A DNA stretch of 64,000 nucleotides, taken from Fennellomyces sp. T-0311. Lineage: Eukaryota > Mucoromycota > Mucoromycetes > Mucorales > Lichtheimiaceae. Positions 49,291 to 61,262 of this stretch are shown in pieces (position 1 is the stretch's first letter; each line of letters begins with the position of its first letter). The notes under the pieces were generated by a model that saw nothing but the letters and a program-made list of their open reading frames with translations, was not told the DNA's origin and ran no database searches. Made by a program: the position numbers and the translations under genes. Where the stretch lies: positions 620,001-684,000 of the forward strand of contig JALLLT010000001.1 in NCBI GenBank assembly GCA_025266875.1, written 5' to 3'.

Positions 49291-50658
49291 ATGCAACCTA
49301 ATGGCTATTTGCATCGATCACCTTCATTACAACAAGCAGACGAACAAGCCATATCATTGCGCTGTCTTGCGCGCATAGTCCCGCTGCCACGCATTGGTCG
49401 ACAATTGTGGGCGGCAGTAACATGGACTTCATCAATACAAGACTCCCTCTACCTGCTGGCCAGCTGGTGGGCGCTCTGTTTCCAGTTTCACTTTGTATCA
49501 ATATACATTCTTCCGTTAATATGGATTGGATTTTTGTTCTACATGAGCGAGTTCCGCGAAGACAAGCACGACGAAAAGCGGCTGCAACAAGCTCTTGAAA
49601 CGCTGCGCGGGATTGAGTCACTCGAACTGCTATGGCGGTTCAAAGACAACCGACAATCGCTCCTCATCTCTGTATATGCGTATATTGGTTGGGTTGTTGC
49701 GCAACAGTTTGCTACCACGCAACACATCATCTTGGCAACGGGCACACTGGCACTTGTCTGGCAAAGCCCTTGGATGAAAACCATCCGGCAAATCCTTCCC
49801 ACGTCGTTCGTGCATTCGTTCTTTATGGGCGTTTTTATCGGGCCTTTGCAATCAGCTGATGTTGAAGATGCTATTTCTCGTCGACGGTCACTTGCTCAAC
49901 GCGTTGAGGATTTCCAACGTGAAAAGATGCAGTACAATGCACCCACCTCTGTGTTTGAATTTGTCCTTTATGAAAACCAGGTAAGTTTGGAGAAGCGTAA
50001 CTCGAGAGCAAAAGAATTAATAAGCAAGAAGCGGTCGTGGCCATTGACGGGGTGGCGTGCAGCCACAATTCCTTTCTTGGACCGGGCACCATGGACGGAT
50101 CCTGCCAAGAAGCCCTTGGCACCCAAGGGTGATTTCCAGTTGCCAGAAACTATCCAGACACAATCGGGAGCTTGGACTTGGACTTGGACGGATACAGATT
50201 GGCGTCTAGCTTCAAAGTCGGAGACTGATGTTCTTGGATGGACATATGGAACCTTGCTATGGTCCGTGTTTGATCGCCAGTCCAAAGGTTGGATGTCTAC
50301 GCGATATCGTCGATGGGCACGCACGGCCGCACTGACCAGCGATCGTGTGCGACCAACACCGCCACCACGCATCGATACCATGTCTCGAGGCATTTTATCA
50401 CCTGCTAGTCCTGCATCACCCAACCCGTCGCTTATGTCGCGGGGTCGAAGGTTCCCCTCTTCTGTCCGCTTCTCTTCATCCAATGTAACGGAGCACGATA
50501 ACGACAGTGTCGTGACAACCAGCACCACAAGCACTAACACAACGATCAAAAAGAAGTTATGGTCGAGTAACTCCTCAGCATCATCCACCAGACCGCCGTC
50601 CGAACACAAGCGCGACTCCGTATGGAGAAGCATTGCCCGCGTCAAGCATAATAATTAG
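49291..50658 (+). CDS. Pex24/Pex28-32-family dysferlin-domain membrane protein (paralog A)
   Basis: Integral peroxisome/ER membrane protein of the Pex24 (Pex28-Pex32) family, which controls peroxisome number, size and ER contact. About 438 residues when the 51-nt intron (49981-50031) is removed. Membrane segments: LYLLASWWALCFQFHFVSIY with PLIWIGFLFYM, then LLISVYAYIGWVVAQQF and HIILATGTLALVWQSPW, likely a reticulon-like hairpin arrangement. The dysferlin region follows: FEFVLYENQ, RSWPLTGWRAATIPF, DRAPWTD, WTWTWTDTDWRL, GWTYG, and SKGWMSTRYRRWAR. The Ser/Thr-rich tail ends VWRSIARVKHNN. The start at 49291 follows a pyrimidine-rich leader; an upstream in-frame ATG at 49189 would add 34 residues not shared with paralog B. 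The intron sits exactly where paralog B has one, but here it is stop-free and a multiple of three. Confidence 0.82.
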   Translation: MQPNGYLHRSPSLQQADEQAISLRCLARIVPLPRIGRQLWAAVTWTSSIQDSLYLLASWWALCFQFHFVSIYILPLIWIGFLFYMSEFREDKHDEKRLQQALETLRGIESLELLWRFKDNRQSLLISVYAYIGWVVAQQFATTQHIILATGTLALVWQSPWMKTIRQILPTSFVHSFFMGVFIGPLQSADVEDAISRRRSLAQRVEDFQREKMQYNAPTSVFEFVLYENQVSLEKRNSRAKELISKKRSWPLTGWRAATIPFLDRAPWTDPAKKPLAPKGDFQLPETIQTQSGAWTWTWTDTDWRLASKSETDVLGWTYGTLLWSVFDRQSKGWMSTRYRRWARTAALTSDRVRPTPPPRIDTMSRGILSPASPASPNPSLMSRGRRFPSSVRFSSSNVTEHDNDSVVTTSTTSTNTTIKKKLWSSNSSASSTRPPSEHKRDSVWRSIARVKHNN

Positions 50659-50715
50659 TATTTATACGTTATACTATGTGTTTATATAAAGTTTATTTCA
50701 TTCGTTCTTTTTTTT
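50659..50715. other. 57-bp convergent 3' gap
   Basis: Only 57 bases separate the stop codons of the convergent dysferlin-domain gene A and the nitronate monooxygenase, so the mature 3' UTRs almost certainly overlap. It contains AT-rich sequence and a run of T. Confidence 0.6.
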
Positions 50716-51844
<1,129 letters not shown>

Positions 51845-53136
51845 CGTAAAAGTGAAGAGGTGTAAAACTGTAAAGAGAATAAGAAGGTTTCTTCAAAGCC
51901 TTTTATTTCCAGGCACCACGCATATGGCTGAATCGTCTGAAAACTCGCTGACTAACTACCATCCACTGCGGGGTATTCAAAGTCCGTGTGAGTAATGTAC
52001 TTTGACAACCCCTAAAAGCGCAAAAATATCCCGAGCAAATTCGGATGACAGGTGTGAATTCTGGTTTCCGCGTAAAGGCTTTTTCCATGGCTACAGTTAC
52101 CCAGGTTTTGCGACATTTGAACTATCTTGCAGCAGTGTTGCTGTTTACCTGAATGAGGGGTGTTCTGCACGTTGTTTGGAAACAATCAAAAAACTGCATC
52201 CGCAAGTTCACCCGGACTGATCTTCTCCCATATCCAATCAAATTTATATGCTGCATTTGGTAGTCTTCGCATTCATGCGGATGGAAGAAGTGGAAATACG
52301 TTGTGATTAATAATGTAAAATAATCACACTAAAGTCGCTCGGACTCTGTAAATACTCAAAAGCGCTTATAGAGACCCAAGCCAAAAGATCACAAATTCTT
52401 AATACGGGAGTCACTCCGTACTTTTGCCACTGCTACAATAATCATATGACTAATTCTCACATTACGTATACTATATCTACTGCAGGGTCTTCGGTTGAGG
52501 GTAATGGATTGGTTTACTTTTCGCCCACTGCTTCATGGATTGATAGATTTAATCGGTTATTGTCACGGAAAATCAGAACTCTTACATTTTTTTCAGAAGC
52601 GCATCAAAAAAGTTTTGTAATCGTGAACTCTCTTTAGTCCGTGGGTCATTTGAAATTCATCAGAATAATATATGACTGGAAGTTTTGACCCGCGAAAAAC
52701 AATAGATAAGCTCCATAGCGCATAGATTAGAAAATAACACGTTGCTACATGTAGATATCATGGTTTGTGTGTCAAATAAATGTTTCGTGTCACTTACTCA
52801 TGCTACCTAGCGGATTATCCGGACGTAGATCCAATTTATGCATCCCGGGTAAACATGATACGTATCTGGCCACATATACTAACCACATAAAAGTAATTTG
52901 ACAGAAGTTGTTTTAATCATCTCATCTGACCAAAGCACCAGTCGAGACACATAACACAGTAATGAGACAATGCTCGAACTTATATAATGGTACTGGCGAT
53001 AGGCTTTCATTGATTTATGCCAACAAAGATTGAGTTCAGTTTTTAATAATAATAAATAAATGATAGGTGAGCAAATTTTAGAATTACATATGAGGAGCTG
53101 GCTATTAGACAGCAGTTGCAAAGGAAAGAAAGAAAA
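51845..53136. other. Spacer upstream of nitronate monooxygenase
   Basis: About 1.3 kb holding the NMO promoter and the 3' flank of dysferlin-domain gene B. Short open frames only, none recognisable. Confidence 0.5.
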
Positions 53137-54636
53137 TCAAGTGCGGACGATACTTTTCCAGACAGCCTCTCGACGTTGTGGTGACTTTTTCATTGACGCT
53201 GGTCGCTTATCCAGAGATGTGGTAGAATAGCGGTTGCGGTCTTCCAAGAGAGACGATGAGTAAAGTCCCGTTGATCGAGTGCTGATACTATTGCCACGAC
53301 GCCGGCGAATTTCTTCCATATCAGGGTAGTAATTGCCATTCACAGTGGTGGTTGATTGGCTGAGTCGGGGAGTTGGGGAGGCTGTCGCAAAAGAATCGCG
53401 TCGCATAGAATCAATTGTGAACACGCTAGATGCCCGGGGACTTGTTGGAGGACTCAGAATGGGATCAGTATTTGCCATGACAAATGAACTGCGCGTAGGG
53501 GATTGTGCTGGACTGCTGTGTCCGCTACCAGGATCCGCCTTGACTTCAACATGATATTCGATTCGGGCACGACGTATCCATCGACGGCGACGTGTTGACA
53601 TGAATCCTTTGGGTTGACGGTCAAACATGGTCCATGCCATGGTACCATATTCCCATGCCAATTCATCCACTTGTCCGGAGAAATCCAATCGCCACTCTTG
53701 GTCTATCCATGTCCACGTCCACGACTTGTTGTATGATGTCCATGGTCGGTTAGGATCGCTTATTGTTCTTTCAATAGGGCTGGGTAGTTTGAATGCATTT
53801 TTGGGTGGCACTGGCTCGTTGGTGTCATCGGTCCACGTGGCGCGCTCAATTGGTAATGTCTTGGCTTCCCATTGTCCCAAAGGCCAGGAACGCTAAAGTA
53901 AAGCGTTACTTCACTTTCTCTTCCCGCTCTCATCCTATTCCTTTTATCTCACCTGGTTTTCGTACAGGGCAAATGTGAAGCTTGCGTCCTCAGACATGCG
54001 TTTGTCTGCATCTGCGAATTCGGTTTGGTACGCGACGGCGCGAAGTATCACGCTGCTTTGGTGAGGATCCTGCAACGAACCAAGGAGGAGTGTGCTAATG
54101 ACGGAGCGGAGCACCTGGTATCGGGATTTGACAAGCAATGCGCCAAACCAAGGGCTGCGCCAGGCGAGTGCAACGGTTCCTGAGATAAGAGCAACATGGC
54201 GCGTATCCATGATTTGATGAGCAGTAACCCAGAAAATGTACGCATACACCAAGACTATAAACATGCGTCGGGTTCGTAATGGATCCTTTGACCACTGAAG
54301 ATACTCGATAGCCTGTGCTAGCTTTTGGTCAATTGTGGTCGTCAAGGTAACGAGCACCGTCGAGTGCGCCTTCGATTCTTGTTTGGGTTGTTCTTTGATG
54401 TCTTCCGATGACCAGCTGCGTGCCACCCATAGAACAGGTAGTAATGGCAAAAGGTAAATGACAATGAGCCAGAAGTTTAGACATAGGAACCACCAGGTTG
54501 CTATTGCAATGACGGATTGACTCGGCTCTTGCCAGGACATGCAGTTCTTGACATGTTTTACGAGTTTTTGTAGCTTTCGAATGGCTTCGTCCACATATGA
54601 TCGAGGAATGCCGTCCGAAGGTTGAGGTAACGACAT
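53137..54636 (-). CDS. Pex24/Pex28-32-family dysferlin-domain membrane protein (paralog B)
   Basis: Second member of the same family as the gene at 49291, on the opposite strand. Two exons with a 60-nt GT-AG intron (53893-53952) give about 479 residues. Hydrophobic segments: VIAIATWWFLCLNFWLIVIY with LLPLLPVLWVA, MFIVLVYAYIFWVTAHQI, and HVALISGTVALAWRSPWFG. The dysferlin region matches paralog A block by block: FTFALYENQ, RSWPLGQWEAKTLP, RATWTDD, WTWTWIDQEWRL, LAWEYGTMAWTMFDRQPKGF and MSTRRRRWIRRA. The tail is Ser/Thr/Pro/Arg-rich and ends in EAVWKSIVRT, again parallel to paralog A (VWRSIARV). Shared intron position and shared tail show a duplication. Specialisation of the two copies is likely but not readable here. 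Confidence 0.85.
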
Positions 54637-56414
54637 GACGGTGTGTGTTGTGAGCCAATTTTTTTTTTGTTTGAGGCCAAGAAAAAAGTATCAAAATGGC
54701 CCGTGGGTGAATAATCTGGCTTTTCGCCCAACTTGTAATATCGTACGACCATTGTGCGATCATCATTGGGAAACCAAAGAACATGCACATGAATATCGAA
54801 GCCCTACCACGTTGACGCATGTCTGCTCAGCGATTGAAAAACACATTGTGCTATTCCTTCTACGTACCATACACGCTGTTCTTGTCGTAAAACGATATAG
54901 TCGTACAAGGAACATGGCCACTTTGACGTTTTAATTATTGTTATATTGGGCATTCGTTTTCAGCCACTTTATGCTGAAAATATATCCGAGCTTTACCTAA
55001 ACAAGCGTGATTTCATACAGTAAAAGGGAATAGCCCTTTTGCACGCGTTTTCCCATCATTGTACTGCATAGCTTCGGATTCTTGAATGGGGAAGCATTGG
55101 TATGTGCCGGAATGATTCCTCGCCCGATGATTATTTTCTGATAATAAAACAGGTGATCGCTACTTTAAGCAGATAGAAGCACTCGCATTTCTTTTATAAC
55201 TTTGGCAAGAGCACGTAAGAAAAACCATAGAAAAGATGTTTGGACTGCTATGAAAGACCATTTGCAATTATGTATACGATCGAAAAGTGCCCAGTACCTC
55301 ATTGTTTTTTGTGTGCTTTCAGATACACGGGGAGCTATTTTACTTGTAGTAAGCTTGGAGCATGCAATGTGTATGTTATAGTATATGTACATTAAGCACA
55401 ATAACAGATGTGGAACTATCGCAGAAAACGGCAACGTACGCTTCCTGCGGACCGCTCGGTAAGTACTTGCAGTTAGGTCTGCTACTTATTGCGCATTTTC
55501 CTGGCCTTTCTTCTCTACGATCTGGTAACTTGTATACAGTGCTATTGTGAGTACGTGCGAACTCAATCTGCTGACATTCAAGCCGCTGAAGTCAATACAG
55601 ATCTCATTTTGTAGTTCGCGCCTACATGTCTGCATACATCCAAATTTTTAGGGAAAGTAGACCTTTATATGGCGTATACATCTTCTTGGTGAAAATATCT
55701 TTATGAAATTTATGTGTTCAAGGAATAAGAGCGACCTTTAAGACGAAAGCGCGTGTGCGAGCCTTTAATAGTGGCAAATAACGTTGTTGTAAAAGGAAAA
55801 TGTTTGTATAAAAGAATTCTGTGTGAAATAGGGTCCACAATGTAGGTTGAAGTAAGAGAATAAGAAAAGGTGAGTTAACCAAATGCATATATAAGCTCCT
55901 GACTTGGGTTTTTGACAAGATATGATCAATATTCTTGAGGTCAAGTTACCTGCTTTATTTCATTCGATACAGCAAGAGGATTTATATGTTCCTGTGAAAA
56001 AGCTTCCGGTAAACTGACTTTGGATAAAGCAGACTGAGCCGGAGGTACAACTAGCAAAAGAGTCGAATGCGGAAGAAGATAATTGAGGGTGTAGATGCAC
56101 CATATAATAGGATAAGACTGTAGCCTGGGAAGATCGATACAATCGAGAAGATACATCAATGTGCAGATGCGATATATAATATAATAAGCCGGTAGCTTAG
56201 GATGATCAGAACAAGGAAGAAATTATCAACAATGTGCAGATGCTCAAAATAGTAGAATAGAGGTCAAGCACAAAGGTCAGGTGCATGCTGATAAACGGAA
56301 GTGGTAGAGAAATTTCGTTACAACGTATTTTATATGCTTTTGGAATATACAGAACAAATTAAACGAAGATACGAATATGCAAAAGAGAAAAAGACAACGG
56401 AATAGTATAAGCCA
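54637..56414. other. Gene-free spacer
   Basis: About 1.8 kb between paralog B's start and the FkbM-type gene's stop. Only short unrelated open frames; AT-rich; no RNA gene seen. Confidence 0.5.
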
Positions 56415-58184
56415 TTACGGGGAGTCGGGTGACGAATATGGAAGCTCTAGCTTTTTCTTGATAGCAGGATTTCCTTCCCGTCTGGAGAACCAAACATACA
56501 TTTTACCAATGTTTTGCAAGTCTTCCAAGTAATCTTCAATGCAATCTGGACGTAAAGGAATTAGCTCTGTCACCAGATCCTCCTTGTCTTCCATTTCAAG
56601 TTCAAACTCGTCGTTATCCTTAGGCATATCATCGAAATCCCAAGCCTTGAGCGTATGCACAATTTGATTACTGCCTGGTTCCATGCTATAAACAGCGCCA
56701 CGGTTCAATAACCACTGGACTGTACGTCCCCATCCTTTTCCTGGTAATAAATAAATATCCATATCCCATCTATCGTAAATCCTCTTGAACAGCATTTTAG
56801 CGCGCTCAATTGCTGCCTCTCGTTTTTCTTCTCGAGTTGCATTCCAGTCTTGATAGGCAACCTCCCAACGGCTTGGCGGTCCAAATTCAACCACCGTGTT
56901 TTCGACCATCCCAGATTCATATAAAACTGCTGCTGATTCTATCGCCTCGAGTTCAAACCCTCCGACGTCGATTTTTAAAAAGTGGATAGGATGGTGTAGT
57001 GTCAGAGACTCATCGATGTCGGTGGTGTTGCCGGTTATGCATGATTTGAGGCTTTTAGCATAATCTTGACTGATATCCTCAGGAGTGTTGATTGAAGTCT
57101 TGAAACGGCTATCAGGGCCGAATAGTAAATCGTAGCTAGGAATATCGTCGATTCGTATCGTGTAGGATTGCATACCAGATTCCGTGTTGACTAGGTCCAG
57201 CTGACGAGAGCTTCTGTCGGCGGACCTATTAAGGTTGGTCATGGATACTTCGCGATGCTCGGTAAGCACACCGAACGGCAGAATTCGTACCCGGCTAGAA
57301 ACTTGATTCAGACGTGCGCTTAATGCAATGGTACCTCGATGATAATAAATGGTAATTAGATTTGATTTCCAAATTCGGGTATATGACTTTTTTCCTTACT
57401 ACGAAGGTGGACCTGAGGCTCAAATGCGACTGCGTAAGCACCGCTGACACTCGCTACCACAGAGTATAGACCATGGCTAGAACCTGAACAAACATATTTA
57501 AGTATAAGTATATAACGACGAAACCACGTACATTACTTTACCTACATCCACCATCAATAGAGGGGTTTGACGGTTTGGATCTCGTCTGTAAACGCGCAAA
57601 ATCCATTTCATTAAGGTATAGATACGGTGTTCACGATTGTAATGATTGAACACGCTACTAAACTGCCCATTGGAAGCAATAAATACATCCGGTTTGGAGT
57701 TAATCTGACGAAATCAAATGATCAGCTCTGTATTTCTTTCAAAACGCCATAAGTACGACGTACATAGCCAAACTCCCAGAGGTCCGTTCGATTTGCATAC
57801 GTAGCCGTGTCATTTTTCAACAGCATTGTAATTTGATCGGCAGTGGGCGCTACCAGCCTAAGGTTTTTTAATTTATGTGGATGTTCAGCTAATCACACGT
57901 TAACAAGCTATGCTTAACTCAAATAATAGCCCCTGCAGTTACTTACCAGGTATGTAGGTTGTGGGTTGACGAATGGGTTGATTAAATCGAAGCATCACTG
58001 GTGAAAGCTTTGCTTCAGCTGGTAGCAATGGATCAGTTGTATTCTTGGGAATATCATCCGTCACTTGCTTGGGCTGGTGAGGCGACATTCGGAATATCCA
58101 AAATATGGTATTGGCCAAGATAATGAAGCCCAGGATCAGTAGAAGCCATGCCTTTGTCGAATGGAGCAGTGACTTCTTCAACAT
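56415..58184 (-). CDS. Membrane-anchored FkbM-family methyltransferase-like protein
   Basis: Five exons give about 500 residues. Residues about 12-31 form a single N-terminal membrane anchor (AWLLLILGFIILANTIFWIF) after a short basic tail, indicating type II topology with the catalytic part in the secretory lumen. Conserved Rossmann motifs of FkbM methyltransferases: LLMVDVGSSHGLYSVVAS (motif I, SAM loop), YAVAFEPQ (acidic residue after strand 2) and FLKIDVGGFELEAIESA (motif IV and beyond). A long C-terminal extension follows with WDMDIYLLPGKGWGR and a highly acidic stretch (EFELEMEDKEDLV). FkbM proteins O-methylate sugars, lipids or antibiotics; the substrate here is unknown. The ATG at 58184 is preferred because it precedes a basic-then-hydrophobic anchor; an in-frame ATG at 58244 would add 20 residues. 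Several acceptors needed choosing by frame (for example GGTAG before APTADQ). Confidence 0.75.
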
Positions 58185-61029
58185 GACGGAAAAATATAAT
58201 ATAGAAAAAGTGAAAGAAAAAGCAAAGTTACAACATCCCTGCATTCTGTTTTATACTTCCTGTTTATCATCGATTTGGGGCATAAGCATTGATGTGGTAT
58301 CTCCGTCTTCTATAGACCGTAGCAATATTAAACACTTCTGCTTATTTTAAATGAATTCTTGTTTTTTTGGATACATACAAGCTAAATCTATATTCATGTC
58401 GGTTGGGTTAGAGAAGTGGAAGCAATATGATTTCTAGTATTTTTGCAATGTCATCATATGTTCATATATGCACAATCAAAGCGGTACTGACATGCAAGTT
58501 GGTGACGCGCTAAATCCATACATTCAATTGGAATATTTTAGTTTGGACCAACGCACATATTAACAAGTTACGCATCTTATAGTATAATATTCTGATGAAC
58601 AGCATGTAAGAAATGAATGCTACACTGACTAATGCTGCGCATCTACTTCAACGTATGGAACATAGTGTGCTAAAGAATAATGAAAAGAAAGAATTAAACT
58701 GTAGTTCTGCGAATGTGCTTTCTGTATACAAATATTTATGCACCAGCACTTTTCACATTCAGTAAGGTTAGTACGATCACTTGTTGTACTACCATAATGT
58801 AGATCAAATCGACGCAGTTTAGATGCTTAACTTCGTTGGCATCCAAGTACTATGCTGTTTTATAGTGTTTTGTTTCAATTCATCCCCTTCTCGATATTCA
58901 TCCGTGCGTAGTAAACACATGGTACATAAAGCCTGTATATCAGCCGCCGTGCACCCAGCCTGTTTGCTATGTTGATCACAGTGATGATACAATAATATTC
59001 TTGTATATCATAGTAGTAGTAATAAGCATATAAAATGGTTGGTGATGGTTGTATTTAACGAATTGTCCCATGACTTTCTGAGTTCTAGCGAAGGCAAATA
59101 CTTATAGTTCACAGCAACACACAAATAATCTCTAACAGCTGGTACCCGAACTAGAACACTGTGTTAGGCATTGTGGCTGGATTATACATATCCAATCAAC
59201 TTATTAAACATTGGGTGGTTCTGCATTTGCTGAAATCCAGCATGTTCCACACCACTATTTGGATCAATGATTTACAACCAAACCTCAGTGACAGTAAGCG
59301 GGAATGTTTTGTTGTTGGACACCAAGTTGACTCATCGCTTGAGTTACTCAACTTATTACATCTCATTGCTAATCCGTGTTGTTCGTCCCGGTAACGGCCA
59401 TGGCCAAGGTGCATTACATAGTTAACGAAAGATCGAGATTTAAAGGAGCAATGAAACAACAGTTTTAACATGGATGGTCTGTGCACTACTTTTACCATAT
59501 CAACAACTGGCCACAGCATTTTATACGCCCCACATGAACACGGTAGACAGTTATATGTGACAAAGATCATAAGCGCAGATTAATTTAATCAATGCTCCTT
59601 CGCATCGTAAAAACACTATCCTCATATTCGGACGTAGCACCCCCATTTCATTTTCTTAGACACAACAATGAACTCGCTCTCATTATCACTCGGGAGTCTG
59701 TGCTTCAATCTGTCTTCTCCGAGTTTTTTTTTTCGGCAAAGCGAGTAGTTATGCTATCGATTACCCTTCGAGGTTTAGTATCCTTCGGCGCTATTGTATG
59801 TTCCGGTACAAAGGAAGAGGCACAGCTGGGATGGTAAATCAAGCGTACTCCGAAAGCAAACCGAATTGGGAGGTTTATCAGATAACCTAGCGGCACTCTC
59901 CCGTACTGTGTGAGGGAGGCGAATCGTTGGACATAAACCACTTCACCGGACAGGCACAGTTGGTCGAAAGGAGCCCACGTTGCTACTAGCGCCCATTGAC
60001 GACGTTCGACGTAACATATGATGCTGAGACCCGTATGTGAACCCGTGTAGGAACAGATGCTGGAATCGTATGTACATTGTGGTCTCGGTATCATTGGTAA
60101 AGCAGAAATTGTTGCAGGTACAGGATGGAAGGACCTGGACGAGCAGATTGCGCAGTACTCGTGGGTTTAATACTATGTGTTGGGTACAATATAAGATACG
60201 CTGTTCCTTGTTGCTGAGGTGGCAAAGACGGTCTTCTTCCTCGTTACGTAAAGCTCCAAACAAGATTAAAACCCGTGATAAACCAACGTTAACCTCTCTA
60301 CTGTACCTTATCTTACTCGCGGTTACCGTAAGGTCGCTTACATACTTTTTAACTGGCGTGTTCCATTCTCCTTTACTCTCAACCTATGTCATCAAATAGT
60401 ATATGGCCGAAACGCGCTTGGATGCTACTAACATACTGGTTGGACTTATGCTGGCCTCGCAGTGACTATGTTATGAAGGGCATGTTTTACTTGCTCGGGT
60501 AATGTCTTACTCCTTTCTGTATGACTGTCATTGTTGACGACTAATAGAGAATGGTCTATCAGTAGAATACAGATATGTTAATATTGTAAGCCGATACTTC
60601 ACATCTGGCAAGCTGAACACTCTACGTAACAATGACCAGAGATTTGTTCGCAGAGGAAGCATCAAGGTCTTCTTTGAATGCCTACCATGTTTAATATAAG
60701 TCGAATAACCTTTGTTCCTGGAGCAAGTACCACTTACAAGGAGTTCAGGGTGGAAGTTGCCTCCAAACAAGCTAGTGTATGTAACTATAGTCAGTGGAGA
60801 GGGGAGGGGGTGGCTCGCGTAGATGAGCTAATATATGTTGTACGTTTACACCTATTACACAGCCTCTTGCTGTGCGTGATTAGCCAAAATCCAAAGAATG
60901 GCAACTTTGTCGGTGTCTAATGGAGCTTGAACCTATCTGAAGCTTTGTGACGAAGCAATGAACCTTCCAAGGATGATAAGGTTCCGTAAATCCACTTAAA
61001 TGTTCTGCTTCAACAGAGTTGCCTTGTTG
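58185..61029. other. Gene-poor spacer with a more GC-rich island
   Basis: About 2.8 kb with no supported gene. Around 59700-60400 the sequence is visibly less AT-rich and holds overlapping frames on both strands (129 and 106 codons minus, 120 codons plus) without recognisable domains, which could be an eroded gene or element. Confidence 0.4.
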
Positions 61030-61262
61030 TTATGGCGATGGTGATGGTGTGTTTTCAGTAACCGAATGCTGCTTACGCAGCACTTGTTCGAGACGTCGCT
61101 GCATTTGAACAAGCTTTTATTTCTGTTGTTACTGATCATTGTAAACCAATTGTGCTATAAATAATATCAATGTTGGTTAATTGATTGATTGCACGAAGGC
61201 AAGGTAACTATGTAACTTACGATGCATATTGATAGTTTTGCAGTAAAGAAAAGAATATACAT
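61030..61262 (-). CDS. Doubtful small spliced ORF
   Basis: Minus strand: ATG at 61262 opens MYILFFTAKLSICI, then a perfect GTAAGT donor (intron from 61220 downward). If the acceptor is at 61114, exon 2 reads LVQMQRRLEQVLRKQHSVTE and ends NTPSPSP, giving 41 residues: a hydrophobic start and a basic helical tail. A stronger-looking acceptor (ATTTATAG, near 61155) gives a different 64-residue frame. Read unspliced, the helical frame continues upstream with two TAA codons between Gln codons (61117-61119, 61129-61131), as if eroded from CAA. No family match. It may be a small gene, a last exon, or a relic. Confidence 0.2.

Noticed and set aside
49968..50645. 225-codon minus-strand open frame
   Set aside because: Antisense shadow of peroxin paralog A, whose protein is conserved with paralog B.
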